Shown here piece after piece: positions 12,730 to 24,370 of a stretch of DNA of 64,000 bases (positions are counted from its first letter, which is position 1; each line of letters starts with the position of its first letter). Source of the stretch: Pohlia nutans (Eukaryota > Streptophyta > Bryopsida > Bryales > Mniaceae); assembly GCA_022496805.1 (NCBI GenBank), contig CM040086.1:1986501-2050500 (forward strand), in the 5' to 3' direction. The notes beneath the pieces were generated by a model, which made no database searches, was not told where the DNA came from, and worked only from the letters and a program-made list of their open reading frames with translations. The position numbers were made by a program, and so were the translations under genes.

Positions 12730-13652
12730 GAGAAAATATTTGTAAATATTTTTTCAAGATGTTTTTACTACCATACAAGAGTGATTTTCAAAAAAAAACA
12801 AAATCCAAAAAATTGGCATCTATTTTTAGAATTTTTTTTTCTCTACTTACATCAAAATGTGAAATAGGCCAACTTAGCAATGAAATGAACCGGCGTTTAG
12901 CCACAAATTGAAACACTAGTACAATGGGTAGTTTTTGGACACAAGGAAAAAATGTCAAACCATGGTGCCCAAGGCCCATATTGGTACTAGTTTGGTGCCA
13001 ATATAGACCTCTAGCACTACATTCAAATACTATTCTTGGTATCCAAATACCCCCCTTTTTTCAAATGAAATTAACACTTGACCAGTTGAATGTACTATTT
13101 TATTTTATAAATGATAGTAAATTAACAGTGGTGATCACATCTTGATAGATTGAGATCCCCTAAACTAACATAATGACTTGCTATCAAGAGGTTATAAGTA
13201 CATAATTCAAATAAAAAAATCATGGCTGGTTCTTTCCAAAATCTTCTACATACCATACCCAACCACCAAGGTTAGCAGTTCAAGCAAAATAATTAATCTC
13301 TTTGAATTTTTTATTTTTAACTAATGCTAAATTATGTAGATATTCTCTAAAATTCTCATTTTTACTATACAAAATAGATTTATTTATTTTTAAATCTTAA
13401 AGATTTAGGCTTCTATTTTCATAATTGTATTTTTTTAAAACATGCTTACTAAAATTTATACATGGCTAATGTAATGGACAAATACGTAAATAACTAATCT
13501 TTGGAAGAGAATACTACCCATCCATTACTTCTCCTGTATGTGACTCACCTAACCCTAACACCAAGTTACTTGTTCTTTTAAAATGCAACCAACATCATAT
13601 ACATGCCTTTCACACAAAACGCCATAACAAAAGAGTTTAGGAGATTCAAAAA
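12730..13652. other. AT-rich intergenic DNA
   Basis: No gene or structured repeat seen. Confidence 0.5.
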
Positions 13653-13655
13653 TTA

Positions 13656-14121
13656 GGGCCTCTTTACACTAGAGGCGAGAAGCCATGAAGAAGAAAGAAA
13701 TTTCAGCCTATGGGAGGCCTAAAAACCGAGAAGACCAAAGAATGTCACTTTACACCCAAAATTTTTAGTCCAAGGGACGGAAGGAGGAGAAAATGACATG
13801 GACAACACTTTTGTCCTTTGTGGCAAGAAAAGTGGACATCTTTCAAGGCCCCCGGATTTTGCGTTAAGCCCACCTCAAGAGGTGGGTCTAACACAAAATC
13901 CCGGGGGCCGTTTGGCCAAAATTCTCACAACCAATCATTTTTTATTTTTTAAGAAATATGTAAGAACTTTATTTTTAAAAACCAACACTTTATTTTGTGG
14001 CCCCTTCTCACTTTACACTATATCTAAAGGCCGTCAAGTTCAAAGGTTGGCTTCTCAAGGATGAGCCATGGCCCTTGTGAGGTTTTCTCCACAGCTTCTC
14101 GCATGTAGTGTAAAGAGGGCA
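13656..14121 (+). mobile_element. Tourist-like (PIF/Harbinger) MITE with nested hairpin
   Basis: The termini GGGCCTCTTTACACTA (left) and TAGTGTAAAGAGGGCA (right) are complementary except at the outermost base. They are flanked by the 3-bp direct repeat TTA at 13653-13655 and 14122-14124, the target duplication expected of PIF/Harbinger elements. The TIR continues with a conserved 'gcgagaagc'. At 13847-13909 there is a second, internal hairpin with about 30-bp arms beginning GGCCCCCGG and ending CCGGGGGCC. There is no transposase; overlapping short frames are translation artefacts. Confidence 0.8.
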
Positions 14122-14124
14122 TTA

Positions 14125-14459
14125 CTTGTCTCCTCTAATTCATCTAGTTGTTACACACTCATGAATACAAGAATCTTTAATAAAACTCCCCGAGAAAACA
14201 TTGTTCCGCAATCTCTGCTACAATGTAAATGTGAAAATCAAAGATGCCACTATAATGCAAGATTTAAATCATATATCTTATATATCAAAGGACTCCCATA
14301 TCAACATAAACCACCTGCACAACCAACTCCTAATTTAACTGTTCAATGCATAGAATTCATACTGCAATGATCAATTCTCCCCATATATTGTACTGTACAG
14401 TACAATCCAAACATGAAAAATATCAACCACTTATGAATCATATACACAATAGAGGTTGG
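14125..14459. other. Spacer between MITE and large GC-rich element
   Basis: Ordinary AT-rich sequence; a short palindrome 'ttgtactgtacagtacaa' lies at about 14387-14404. Whether the large element starts here or slightly further in is not resolved. Confidence 0.4.
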
Positions 14460-16998
14460 ATGATTTTTCCACTTATGCTTATTGTCGCACCACGTGGTAC
14501 CGGATACTCCCCTAGAGCGCACTTTTTCGTATTAAGAATGTTCGTAGAGGTGATTTCCGGGTTATCGTTCCGCGCAGACTCTTTGAAGTGGAAAGTTTCC
14601 GGAGGCTGGCCCGGATTGGTGACTGCTCTCTCCCGGTCACCAAATAACTACCTTTTTTTCGTACAAAAATCGGATCTTCTCTACTCACTGACTCGGCTAT
14701 GGCTAGATCCGGTTTCTGTCCGGGTTGGAAATTTAACCAACCCTACTCTACCCGGTCTAACCCAGCTACTAAATCCGGTTTCCTCTTAACCTCTGTTTTC
14801 CCTCAGGGGGTTCTCCATTTGTATTTTTAAGGATGCTGGATCTAAAGTCACACCTTCCCCTACTGATTTCCGTGGCAGGGGATTCACCACTTCCTGGTTA
14901 TCCAAACTCAACTCCCTAATCCGGGTACTGTAGATAGTCGTTGTTATTGATTGTTAAATCAAATAGTATAGTTTAGGATCCAACCACAAGGGAAATGCTA
15001 ACGAACAAGTGTACAATAAAGTCACAATCAATTGCTTGCCACCTTAACTAATGAATGCTAAATACACACTTCAATTCTCTCAAACTGAGTTAAATTACTC
15101 CTTTCAACACAATTCAAGTATCTCTCATTGTATTATTCAATAATCTTTCCAGTTATACTTAATTACTGATGATATCTTCCAAATCAATTCCTTCCACAAT
15201 TTACTTATTCAAATACACTCAATTCAAGTTCACTTCAATTCCAATTAATATTCACACACTTACACAAATTTACACACACAAATTGCTTTCAATTATACTT
15301 GTATTATTTCAATTATCACTTTGATACACAAACTTGTTCGATGTTTCTAAAAAAAACACAAAACTCAAAACTAAAAAAATAAAGAAATAAAGAGATAGCT
15401 TCTTGCTTCCCTGGCTACCCAACTCTCTGGATGGTGTTCGCAACAAGTGTCGTTTCTCTTAAGCTTTTTATACTTTCAAAATGAACAGTCGCACCTTTAC
15501 AATTCTGACCGGAACAACCGACACACAGCTTTCCAATTTTGAACGGAACAGAGTGTTCCCTACTGACTTACTACCTATTACAGCTATGATACTGAACTAT
15601 CTCCGTTCTATACAAACTCCGTACTTAACTTCCGTACTTCTACTGACTTCTACCGTAACTGCTCCGTTCTGGCATCGATTCCAATAGAACGGAAATACTC
15701 CCGTTCACTGAAATATCCTCTATCCGTACTGCTACTACCAAACTAGTAAAACAACCAATTTAACCAATATTTTCTGTTCGCCAAAACTCCGTTCTACAGG
15801 TACTCTCCAGTTTGCTCTTCAACTATGGATTTATCCCAAACCCACAGCCGGTCACACAAGCGCAACCCGGTTTCCCCCTAATCCCCGAAGTACTACAACG
15901 ACTTGCTAACCGGAATGGACAATAACCGGGGTGTCCGGAAGAGATTGAATACCTCAAGACTTGTTTTACTCTAGCTTTCCCACACTCTACAGTTGCAAGA
16001 TCTGCCCGGATGCTGGAACCTCTACCGAACTACCCGTCCAGGAGTTCTGAGAGAACCGGAGTACCCCCTCCTGCTCTCCCAGCCACTAACCCGGGTTTCC
16101 ACCTGCAACCAGGCACAGGAAACCCCACATTCAAACGCTCCTAATTCTTCCAAATCTTCTACCCGGTCTCTTAACTGACTTCACGTCCGAGCCTGGCTAA
16201 TCCATCCGGTCACCAAGAGACTAGTTGTGACACTTGTTCCGGTAATAACACAAGCAAATATACATACGCATCCACACCCACACACACACACACACACAAA
16301 GTTTGTGTAAAGAATATGCACTTCTACTCATTTACACGGAACAAAGCTACACAAAAGACCCAAGGAATGAAGAACATCCCTTGATAAAAAGCCAACATAA
16401 GCCTGGACCCGGGAGATCCTCAGATCCTACATTCCCGGGATCCGGAAATCCGGGGAGCTTCCTCCACGGCTCAATTCCTATCCTAAGCCGCCACTAACAT
16501 CAAAACCCTAGTAGTCATTTACATCAAAAAGGTCTTCTAATCTACCTACTCAAAAAGTCCTATTCTAAGTGGCCGGATCCACTAAGTCCGGGCCACTGAT
16601 TCCGGACCCCCGGTGGTCCCGGGCAGCTACTGATCCTCCCTTGGCTGCTGCTCCTCCTCATCTTCCGGGCTTCCCACCACGATCGGATCCGCCGGCCGAT
16701 CTCCTCGCATTCCGTGCGCCGCCGGCTGTTCCACCTATGGTCCCACCTGATGCTTTTCTGCCCTGTCCGGTTGAACATCCATTACCTCCATACCCTTGCT
16801 CAAATCCCGGACCTCCTCTGGGCTTACTCCGGCGGGTCTGACCATGTGGATTGGTTCCACATCTAGCGCGGTCCGGGAGGTGTGCTCCGGAGTTGATCTT
16901 TCCATCCTCATCAACCGGTCAATCTCACCCTCTTGAGGAGCATCTGCAGATATATTAAACACACCCTACAGCCTACCCCCGGAACCTACCCTCTCACC

Positions 16999-19171
16999 CT
17001 AGTTGGCAGCCTCCTCTTTATCCGGTTCTTGGTCGAAAGAGCTCTCCCTCATGCACTTTGCCAATACCCGGAATTCCACCAGGTAAGCCTCCACCTTGTC
17101 CGAGTACTCCTGGACCACATTTTTTATCCGAGCTGCTCCCTCCAGTCCCGGCTGGTCCACATGCTCGTCATACAACCAGGCCTTCATCTGTGCCTCCCCA
17201 TCCGGTTGGAACAGCCCCGACAGCTTGGTGACGCACTGTCGGCTCGTCTCCCCTATCCTCCGGATGGTATCCTCCTGTTCCCGGATCTGCAACTCGTTCC
17301 TTTGAACGTGTGCCTCCATCTTCGCGATGTAGGTCACCTTCCGTTGCAGCTCCTCCTCCAAACCCCTCAAAAGAGCGGCTGATTCTCGCTCTTCCTCCCG
17401 GAGACCCTGCAATTGTCCGGCCAACTTGTTCTCCTTCTCCCGGCTCCGAAGGAGTTTCCTCTGGAGCTCTGGATCCGCGCCGGATACTTTAGGGCGTCGT
17501 CTGTCCGGAGGAGAATACCTGTTTCCTGGAGCGCGGCGAAAATCGGAGTGTACTGCTCCGTCACCATGTCCAGCGCTATCCCGGTCTACAGGAGCATGTT
17601 CTCCACCCGGAGCTGGGCCTCCCGTTCCTCCGGATGGACCCACCTCTCGGACCGGTTCTTCTTCCACTGGCGGTCCTTGTTCCCGGTCGACCTCGTCTCC
17701 GGTTTCCTCCCCGTCGTCCCCTACCTCCTTGAGACGCTTGTTCAAGGGAGTTGTCTTCCTTCGGGCCGGTCCCTTCTTCTTTCGGGGTGTGGTCTCCGGT
17801 CCTTCCGGCTCTTCCTCCTCCTCGGCCGTGAGGACCAACTTCCTCTTCAGGCCCTGAGGTCGCACCTGAGACGGACCTCCTTCCTCCGGTTGGTTCCTCT
17901 CTGCCGTCTGTTCCTGTGGAGCCACCGGGACAGGATCCTCCTCCATTGGTCCGGACCCCTCCACCGGTTGCTCCGGGGGCTATGTTGGAGAAGGCCCTGT
18001 CTCCTCTGCTGGCCTGGACTTCACCACCGGATACTCCCGAGGCTGCGCTTGGGAGGAACTACCTACCTCCGGTTGAGGAGCCGCCTCCCGATCCCTCACC
18101 AGCTTCTTCCGGGTCAGCTTCGGCTGTGGAGACTCCTTCTCCTCCGCCTCGTCCGGATCCTCCCTTTGCTTTGTTCTGAGCTCCTGTTGAGGTCTTGCCT
18201 CACTCGGTCGGCCTAACTCCGGGTCCTTTCTCCTTTCCTGCCGCTCCTCCTGTCGCGGCCTGGCACCACCCGGGTGGCCTCTCTCCGGGCGGTCTTCTCG
18301 CCACTTCGTTCTCAGCTCCGGGTTAGCGCTAGCTCCACCCAATCGCAACGGGTCTCCTCCCTCATTCCTGCGCTCCTCCTGGATGCTGCTCTTGTCCGGT
18401 TGAGGTGCCGGTGGAGCCATCCTTCTTTCTTCCGGTCTCAGTGAGGATCCGGGTCGACTGGTTCCTGCTCCTCCTCCCGGAAGAGCCATCTTCTTCTTGG
18501 CCGGGCTCCTCAGTCCCGAGATGGGAGGAATGTCTAATCTCTTCCTCTCCTCCTCCGTGATGCACCCCTCCTTCTCATACAAGTGGTAGAGAAATGGGCC
18601 AACAGGCACCCCTTCTTGTTGTCGAGGTTCCGGGCCCACTTCTGAGTGTTCTTGTGTACCAGGTACGCCCAGTTAATCTTCTTCTTCCGGATGAGTGCGG
18701 ACAGGATTCCCCTCGCCAGTGTAACCGTGAGGGTGGTGGGCTTCTCCGGGTTGAAGATGGGCACCACGTACTGGAGTAGACGCTGCTCCCGGGATATACG
18801 CAATCCGCCACCTTGAATCCGTCGTGGTCCGAGAGGTGGGTGAAGCGCGCCTTCACCCAGTCCGTGTCGCCCTTGCTGCCCGGTTCTAGGTCCTCGCTCG
18901 TGTCCGGGAAGTCGTACACGGCTCGCCAATGCCCCCGGGTCCAATTCCCGTACTTTGCCCGGATCGTTGCCCGGAAGGCAGGCTCCATAGCTCCGCCCTC
19001 AATTTCTTCCAACATCCGGGCGTCCTGTACATCCCACACCTTCCCAAACAACCCCAAACACCCGATCTGTTTGAGGTCCTTGAACAACTCCCCGAAGTCT
19101 TCCGGATGCTGTGGTATGTCCGGAAGAATCCTCTTCTCCGGGATTTTGGACCCGGTCTCCCTGCTCGCCAT
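16999..19171 (-). pseudogene. Decayed ORF of the CCGG-rich element (coiled-coil, proline/charge-rich)
   Basis: The likely start is the ATG at 19169-19171 (MASRETGSK). An N-terminal folded-looking part runs to about 18800, where the sensible reading changes frame. It continues for about 80 codons with a block including TLARGILSALIRKKKINWAY, then changes frame again near 18600. The third frame is rich in Pro, Glu, Arg and Lys and is cut by an in-frame TAG at 17980-17982. The same frame then resumes to 16999. It ends in a predicted coiled coil (about 17480-17130; heptad-like LQRKLLRSREKENKLAGQLQ), and around 17500-17590 another frame looks more protein-like. At least two frameshifts and one nonsense codon make it a pseudogene. 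The middle block recalls plant transposon-associated proteins of unknown function, but this is only a resemblance. Confidence 0.55.
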
Positions 19172-19232
19172 GGCTGCGGACTCCGGACGCGCTCTCTCAC
19201 TCCTTTGGAAACGGCGCAGCTTCTTCTCCGGG

Positions 19233-19236
<4 letters not shown>

Positions 19237-19291
<55 letters not shown>
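19237..19291 (+). repeat. (CT)n microsatellite, about 27 units
   Basis: An uninterrupted CT run. On the minus strand it lies upstream of the proposed ATG of the decayed ORF and is translated as an Arg-Glu repeat in one frame. In plants CT/GA tracts are common in 5' UTRs, so it may sit in the leader of the element's transcript. Confidence 0.95.
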
Positions 19292-19293
<2 letters not shown>

Positions 19294-19930
19294 GCAAACC
19301 ACGCGCTTCTTTCTCCGGACGCTTCCCCTTCCGCTTCCGTGGTGCGCGCCTGACCTCCCGGAGTCCTCGCACCTCTCTTCCCGGCTGCGCACTCACTCCC
19401 TTCCGTAAACCTCGCCGGAAATGGCGGCGCTCACTGTCCGGGTGCTCGCCTCTACCCAATTCTTACCTCGCGCTACTGTTTCTCCGCCGGCGCTAAATTT
19501 CTCTTACTCCCGGGCGCTCAAAATTCTCACAAGTCGGTCGCTCACTGCTTTCTATCTCCGGGTGCAAAATGGAAATCCTAGCGCTCTTCGGAATTGTGAA
19601 AAATGGTGCGCGCGGAGGGCTGGAGGAACCGGGGAGGAATGAATAGTGAGCCGCCCAATTTAAGGCGGCCCAATTCAAATCCCGGATCGTGGCCGGGACC
19701 GGCAGAGGTCCGTCCTCCGACATCCAGTGCCCCATCCGGTCTCCTGTCTGGTCCGCCGCCATTCCCAGGTTCCGTAGCGAACACTTAAGGTGCGCGTGAG
19801 AGCACCACTCTCTCCAAATAAATAAAGAGGCCATAATGAACGCTATTTCTCCCATTTATGGCGGTTGGGCTATCCCTTACTGCCCTACCAACCCTAACTG
19901 CCCATTTTAGAATAAACGAGGTTCGACACT

Positions 19931-21286
19931 TATTACAAGTAGAGCAAGAGCCACCATACATATTTCTTCAATGAAAAACCTCATGGAAACATTTAACCTT
20001 GCCAAAACTGTAACAAAAAAAACGTTCCAAAACATTCAGCATACAATATGCAATGTCCATCTTCTTGCCTAAAAGGCGCTTCAAAAATAACCAACCACTA
20101 CCTGATAGACAAGATCCACCTTAAAAAAAAAAAATTGTAGTGGTAAGAATTGTAATTGTCATTGTAATTGTAGTGCTTCTATTTTATAGAAACTTGTCAC
20201 ATGTTTTTGAGACGTGCATATTGAGGGGTATAATTTATTTTTCCTACCATAGTTCACTCAGCAAGCACCAAATCACTACATATCACATACCTACTCGCGG
20301 TGATTGCAAACTACGGTTACCCAAGCTTTTTGTCGCGATTTACAAATTGGTGCACTTTCCCTATCTTTGGAAAATCATCAATAAATATTGAGATGGAATT
20401 TTGTGACGAAAAAAATTGCATTGTTTTTAGAATTTCAAAGTTAAGATGTTTACTACTATAAAATTTGCAAAATTTCAATCTCTATCCAAATTAAGCATTT
20501 CTACTTGGATTTGGTAGCGTGTCTCTTGTCAAAAGTGCACCTATTTTATGGGAAATGCTAAAAGGGGGTCAAATTTGAACTCCAAAAATTTATAGCAACA
20601 TACCACAAGTGTGTACAAAGCTACCATATTTTATTTTATTTTGATATTACGCTTAATTATTTTTTAATTAATTGTATTGTGATGTTTTTGTTTTTTAAGA
20701 TTTTTGTGCAGTTAAAACTTTCTTTTTGGATTTGTTTTTTGGAAATGAAATAATGGTTCAATTTCACAAGTAGGATATGGAATGCATTTTTCATAAAACT
20801 TAACAAAGGATGTTATGTAAAAAAGGTTCTATTTGCTCCTACTAGGTAAAAAGCAAAAAAGGTTGTTGAGTAAAGCCCAAAGTCTTGAAATTAACTTAGC
20901 AATTGCTAAAGTGAAAGTATTAGCATAAACTCTATTTGGGATGGTGAAATTTTTGATTTAATTGAAAGTTGAGAGGTGCACATTACAACGCTAGTGCATG
21001 AATTGCACAGCCCTTAGCTGCACAAGCTGCACTCCCCATTTGGTAGACCGTAGCTTGCAATCACCCCTCACACAAGTCCAATCGGATTCAAAATATATGT
21101 GATAGGCACTCATAAGCCCTCAATAATGAACTCATGACTTCGTGACCAATACATGCACTAAAACACATATAAATTAAAAATAAAAATAAAAACTCACAGT
21201 TCTCTTGTTTAATTGTCTCTTTTTAATATTGCTTACTAGTTCCTTAGTTACAAAGTGTTTACATTCTAACCGGTTGAGTAAATCTA
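19931..21286. other. AT-rich intergenic DNA
   Basis: No gene supported. A purine/pyrimidine-biased phrase ('attgtaattgtagtgc') near 20150-20175 gives short valine/isoleucine frames that I regard as noise. Confidence 0.5.
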
Positions 21287-21473
21287 CCATAGGCAAAGGG
21301 CAAGTTGAGCAAACAATAATCCATACCAAAATTTTAGGAAATTATTTTTTCAAAAAGATAAAAATTGTAAAGAAAAACAAGAAATTCAAAAAATATTTAA
21401 AACGTCTAACTCAATTTCCACACTTTAAATAATTATTGGGCACAGATGTGCCCAACTTGCCCTTTGGCTATGG
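21287..21473. mobile_element. Foldback MITE, 187 bp
   Basis: Terminal inverted repeats CCATAGGCAAAGGGCAAGTT and AACTTGCCCTTTGGCTATGG pair with one mismatch. Inside the right arm a second small hairpin GGGCACA-GA-TGTGCCC lies at about 21438-21453. No target duplication could be assigned, so the superfamily is unknown. Confidence 0.7.
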
Positions 21474-21610
21474 AATACCTCTTATCTATGTCATGTAGAC
21501 ATACACCTAAATGGATCCAACGAACACTTTATTCACTTTGGGGACTAGAGGTCATCTTCTTCTTGTTATTGCCGATCTTGACGGCAGACTTCGGTACCTT
21601 ATAGCAATCA

Positions 21611-21905
21611 TTGATCTCAAAACTGGTTAAAATTAGCTAGATTTCTACCAAAAAAATGGGGCTGCTAAACATACAAAGAAAGAAAATGAAAAAAAATTGA
21701 AATGTTGCGAGAATGCTCATCATGATATAAATATGTAGCAACTTCATGAGGTGATATCCTCGGATATCATCATGGTATGACCTTAATATATCAATGGTAT
21801 TGCCGGATATTATAGAGGTATCATGAGTATTGTATGCACTCGGTAGCAAAAATAGATACCATTTACGTGTGGAGGTCGCATAATGTTCTAAACGTCATAA
21901 AGTGG
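21611..21905 (+). repeat. Dispersed repeat R3 (uninterrupted copy)
   Basis: It is the reverse complement of 62720-63475, except that the latter is split by a 470-bp insertion. Landmarks here are 'gatctcaaaactgg' (start), 'catacaaagaaagaaaatga', 'gctcatcatgatataaatat' (the empty site) and 'catcatggtat'. It contains an A-rich region and no coding potential. It may be a MITE or fragment of a larger element. Confidence 0.75.
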
Positions 21906-22221
21906 TTCTGAGATCACTGCCTGTAGCAATATCCACAACACAATAAGTGATGACATCACAAATTGTCAGAATGTGGGTTATCGCGCTACAATATTCACTG
22001 CACTGGGCTGTTGTGGTATGAGGCTGAAGCAATGAAGCGCCTGAATCCGGCCTCATGAGACCCAAGTTGTGATAACTTAAATGATGCTTGCAGGAGACGA
22101 CACTGTTTCGTGGGCGAGGCGCACCACTCAGTACGTATTGATTGGTATTTTGACTGTGGCATCTTTGTCATCTCTGTCACTTCTGTCCGTGAAGAAATTT
22201 TGCAGGTCATTCTCTTACATA
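21906..22221. other. GC-richer patch, possible gene fragment
   Basis: The base composition is more balanced than the surroundings, and a 94-codon minus frame covers 21995-22279. The translation shows no family I recognise, and its N-terminus runs into an adjacent MITE. A captured exon fragment is possible; chance is equally likely. Confidence 0.3.
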
Positions 22222-22440
22222 AGGTAGGAGCACCCAATTCCAATAGTGTACCCAATGCCGATAATTTTAAACATGGCAATTATTCTAAAACATAAATCTA
22301 GGTAGACGATAAATAACTTATCATTTTAATCAACAAACAAGAGAGGCTTTATGATGTGCTTAGATTTGGGTTCTAAGATGAATGATGTGTTTAAAAATTA
22401 TCGACATTGGGTATAGTGTTGGAATTGGGTGCTCCTACCT
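22222..22440. mobile_element. TA-flanked foldback MITE (AGGTAG ends), 219 bp
   Basis: About 50-bp terminal inverted repeats beginning AGGTAGGAGCACCCAATTCC, flanked by TA on both sides (22220-22221 and 22441-22442), which is the Tc1/mariner (Stowaway-like) target. A 220-bp element with the same outermost bases but a different interior is at 43805-44024. The right TA overlaps the TTA of the next MITE, so the two abut. Confidence 0.75.
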
Positions 22441-22442
22441 TA

Positions 22443-22747
22443 AAGCATCTCCACTAATACTTTGGATTGCATTTGAAAGGTCATTCAAAAAACTAGACCT
22501 CGCCATGTAGTTCTCCCATCAACATTACTCAATTAGGCTCCTGAAAAGAGTAAGTGTGCCACTCAAAACTCACCACACAATTGTGATGTGCAATTGAGAA
22601 GAGAAGATACACTAGCAAGACTGATTTTCAGGGCCTTGGAATTTAGCGGATTATCTAGTGTCACGAGCCAAATAAATTGTTTATCAAAACAATCTCATTC
22701 ATTTTTCTATGGCTAGAGCTGTATTCATAGTACTAGTAGAGATGCTC
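22443..22747. mobile_element. PIF/Harbinger-type MITE (GAGCATC ends), copy 1
   Basis: Ends AAGCATCTCCACTA and TAGTAGAGATGCTC, flanked by TTA at 22440-22442 and 22748-22750. It is homologous to 48657-48964 ('ccatgtagttc', 'cactcaattag', 'gagaagatacactagc', 'ccaaataaattgtt'). A third element with the same ends and length, at 24045-24351, has a different interior. The 3-bp TWA target duplication supports PIF/Harbinger. Confidence 0.8.
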
Positions 22748-22750
22748 TTA

Positions 22751-23227
22751 GAGCTTTTTTCCATGAGCTCTTAGCAGGCCCCCTCTTCCACCCTATAGCC
22801 TAATATAGAGTCTTTTTTTAGAAAATATTTGTTGCCCATTTGCTTGGGCAGACGATCATGTAAACCGGCTCTTACAATATGACTTTAGAATGTTGAACCC
22901 ATATGTGCATCCAAAGAATTTTGCTACCTAGGGATTTTACTGAATTTTTTAGTTTTTCAAGCACGTGGCATTAATGAAACAAAAATTGTAGCACTTTCAT
23001 CTAGGTTTTAGATGCAGTCGTCGTAATGGAATGAGAATTTGGTCTAGTGAATGAATATTTCGATGGTAAAGGAATGAGTTTTGGGTCCAAATTTAGCTCT
23101 TTTTTAAAATGATTTTTCTTCTAGTTATATCATTTTGGAAGGTGCGTGATTTTAGTGCAATATTGTTTCAATAAAAGGGGTGATATTGCATTTTCTCTAA
23201 GTTAAACCAACAAGCCTTAAAATTTTA
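22751..23227. other. AT-rich intergenic DNA
   Basis: No gene or clear repeat seen. Confidence 0.45.
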
Positions 23228-23810
23228 TTTCCTCCTAAATGCCTATAGCTCTCTGCAGATTTGGAGAATGTCAAAGATGCATTTTAAAATGCAACTAAGA
23301 GGGGTATTTTGAATTTAATGTATGAATTGAATTTGTACATTGTGAATTTTGGATTCTATCCATATGGTTAAATCTATGATTGCAATCACCTATATTTTTG
23401 TATAAATTTTGAATTTTGAAATTCAAAATTCTTTTGTTAGTAATTACATGAAAAATAAGATATTGACAATTTGTGGATGTGATGGGTGGAAAAGTAATAC
23501 TCAAAGTGTAGTGATTTTTGGAGTTTTTTTGATTGCTTGATTTTATGAGTTGATTTTTTCAAGAGCACTTTTGATTTTTTTTGAACTAAGATCTTAAAAA
23601 AAATTGGTGGAAAACAATATCATGAAATGAAGCCGCATAAATTTTTCACAAACCATCCCCTTTCTAATTGGATCACACCTACATGAAACTACAGTGCTAC
23701 AAAATTCTGTAGTATTTTTTTTACTTGCAAGAAGTGTATGATCGATAAGAAAACAAATGTCAATTCTGTACATCAAGCCATAAACGTATGGTTAGGCAAT
23801 TAAGGGTTAA
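23228..23810 (-). mobile_element. piggyBac-like MITE, family C (reverse, one eroded end)
   Basis: Reverse-complement homologue of 50094-50670 and 59749-60324. Shared blocks include 'gattgcaatca', 'aaccatcccctttctaat' and 'ctgtacatcaagc'. The end at 23795-23810 reads GGCAATTAAGGGTTAA and is the family's TTAACCC terminus. The opposite end near 23228 retains CTCCTAAATGCC but has lost its TTAACC. This terminus is tandemly duplicated with its flank (next entry). Confidence 0.75.
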
Positions 23811-23914
23811 GATGTGGCTCTTGGGTATAAATCTATCTACTTTGACCATAAATGTATGGTTAGGCAATTAAGGGTTAAGATGTGGCTCTTGGGTATAAAT
23901 CTATCTACTTTGAC
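23779..23914 (+). repeat. 68-bp tandem duplication spanning a MITE end
   Basis: Units 23779-23846 and 23847-23914 are nearly identical (acg/atg difference near the start). Each contains the terminal 32 bp of the family C element through TTAA and then 36 bp of flank, so the duplication crosses the insertion junction. Confidence 0.95.
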
Positions 23915-24044
23915 AATCAACGGATTTGTGAAAGTGGAGGTTCTAAGTTCAAATCTCCATGCTCACAAAAAGAAATTATGAATCATGATTCATTTGCATG
24001 GAGATTGTGAGCATCATTCCAACTCCAATGATCACAATGATTTA

Positions 24045-24351
24045 GAGCATCCGCACCCATGCACGCTAAAGTTGACTTGCTAAAATTAGTCATTTACATT
24101 TAAAGAGCCCTTGAACTTACACGCTTCCACCCTTAAACGTCCCTCAAGCACCAAAAGTGCACATCAAATAGTCAATGGAATAATCAAAAGTAGAATTAAT
24201 GTCGGATACTGTCAACTAAACTTAGATTTTAAGGGCCATTTCTTAACACGCTAGGATTGAGGGTCAAGAGGCGTTTTCGAAAGGCCTTTAGCATTTTTCA
24301 TCGAGTTATTGTATGTGTCAGACTCCTCAGAGGGCATGGTTGTGGATGCTC
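24045..24351. mobile_element. PIF/Harbinger-type MITE (GAGCATC ends), copy 2
   Basis: Ends GAGCATCCGCACCCATG and the complementary CATGGTTGTGGATGCTC, 307 bp, flanked by TTA on the left and TAA on the right. The interior differs from the other two GAGCATC elements, so the shared feature is the terminus and the size. It includes the phrase CCCTTAAACGTCCC near 24133, which resembles TTAA-type termini but is preceded by A and not TTAA. Confidence 0.7.
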
Positions 24352-24370
24352 TAATTCATAAGGGTTTGTC

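Larger units (their letters stand above)
14460..19930 (-). mobile_element. Large CCGG-rich transposable element (class uncertain)
   Basis: Base composition changes abruptly at about 14.46 kb and again at about 19.9 kb. Between them the DNA is GC-rich and full of CCGG and CpG, unlike the AT-rich surroundings. It contains a decayed minus-strand coding region (16999-19171). Downstream of that, in minus orientation, is a mixed block with a phrase around 'taggatccaaccacaaggga' (about 14973) and a (CA)n tract near 16277-16297. Weak complementarity between the extremities (a GCGCACTT-type block on the left, AAGGTGCGC on the right) could mark terminal repeats, but no LTR, target duplication or reverse transcriptase/transposase was found. 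An LTR-retrotransposon derivative or a large DNA element are both possible. Confidence 0.5.

Noticed and set aside
17413..18216. Long plus-strand open frame (267 codons) in the CCGG-rich element
   Set aside because: It is antisense to the minus-strand coding region. Its Leu/Arg/Ser-rich composition is what a GC-rich antisense strand gives, and the minus frames show coiled-coil and domain-like content.
19177..19459. N-terminal extension of the decayed ORF with an Arg-Glu repeat
   Set aside because: It consists largely of the (CT)n microsatellite read in one frame plus Arg-rich antisense-like sequence; the ATG at 19169-19171 gives a more credible start.
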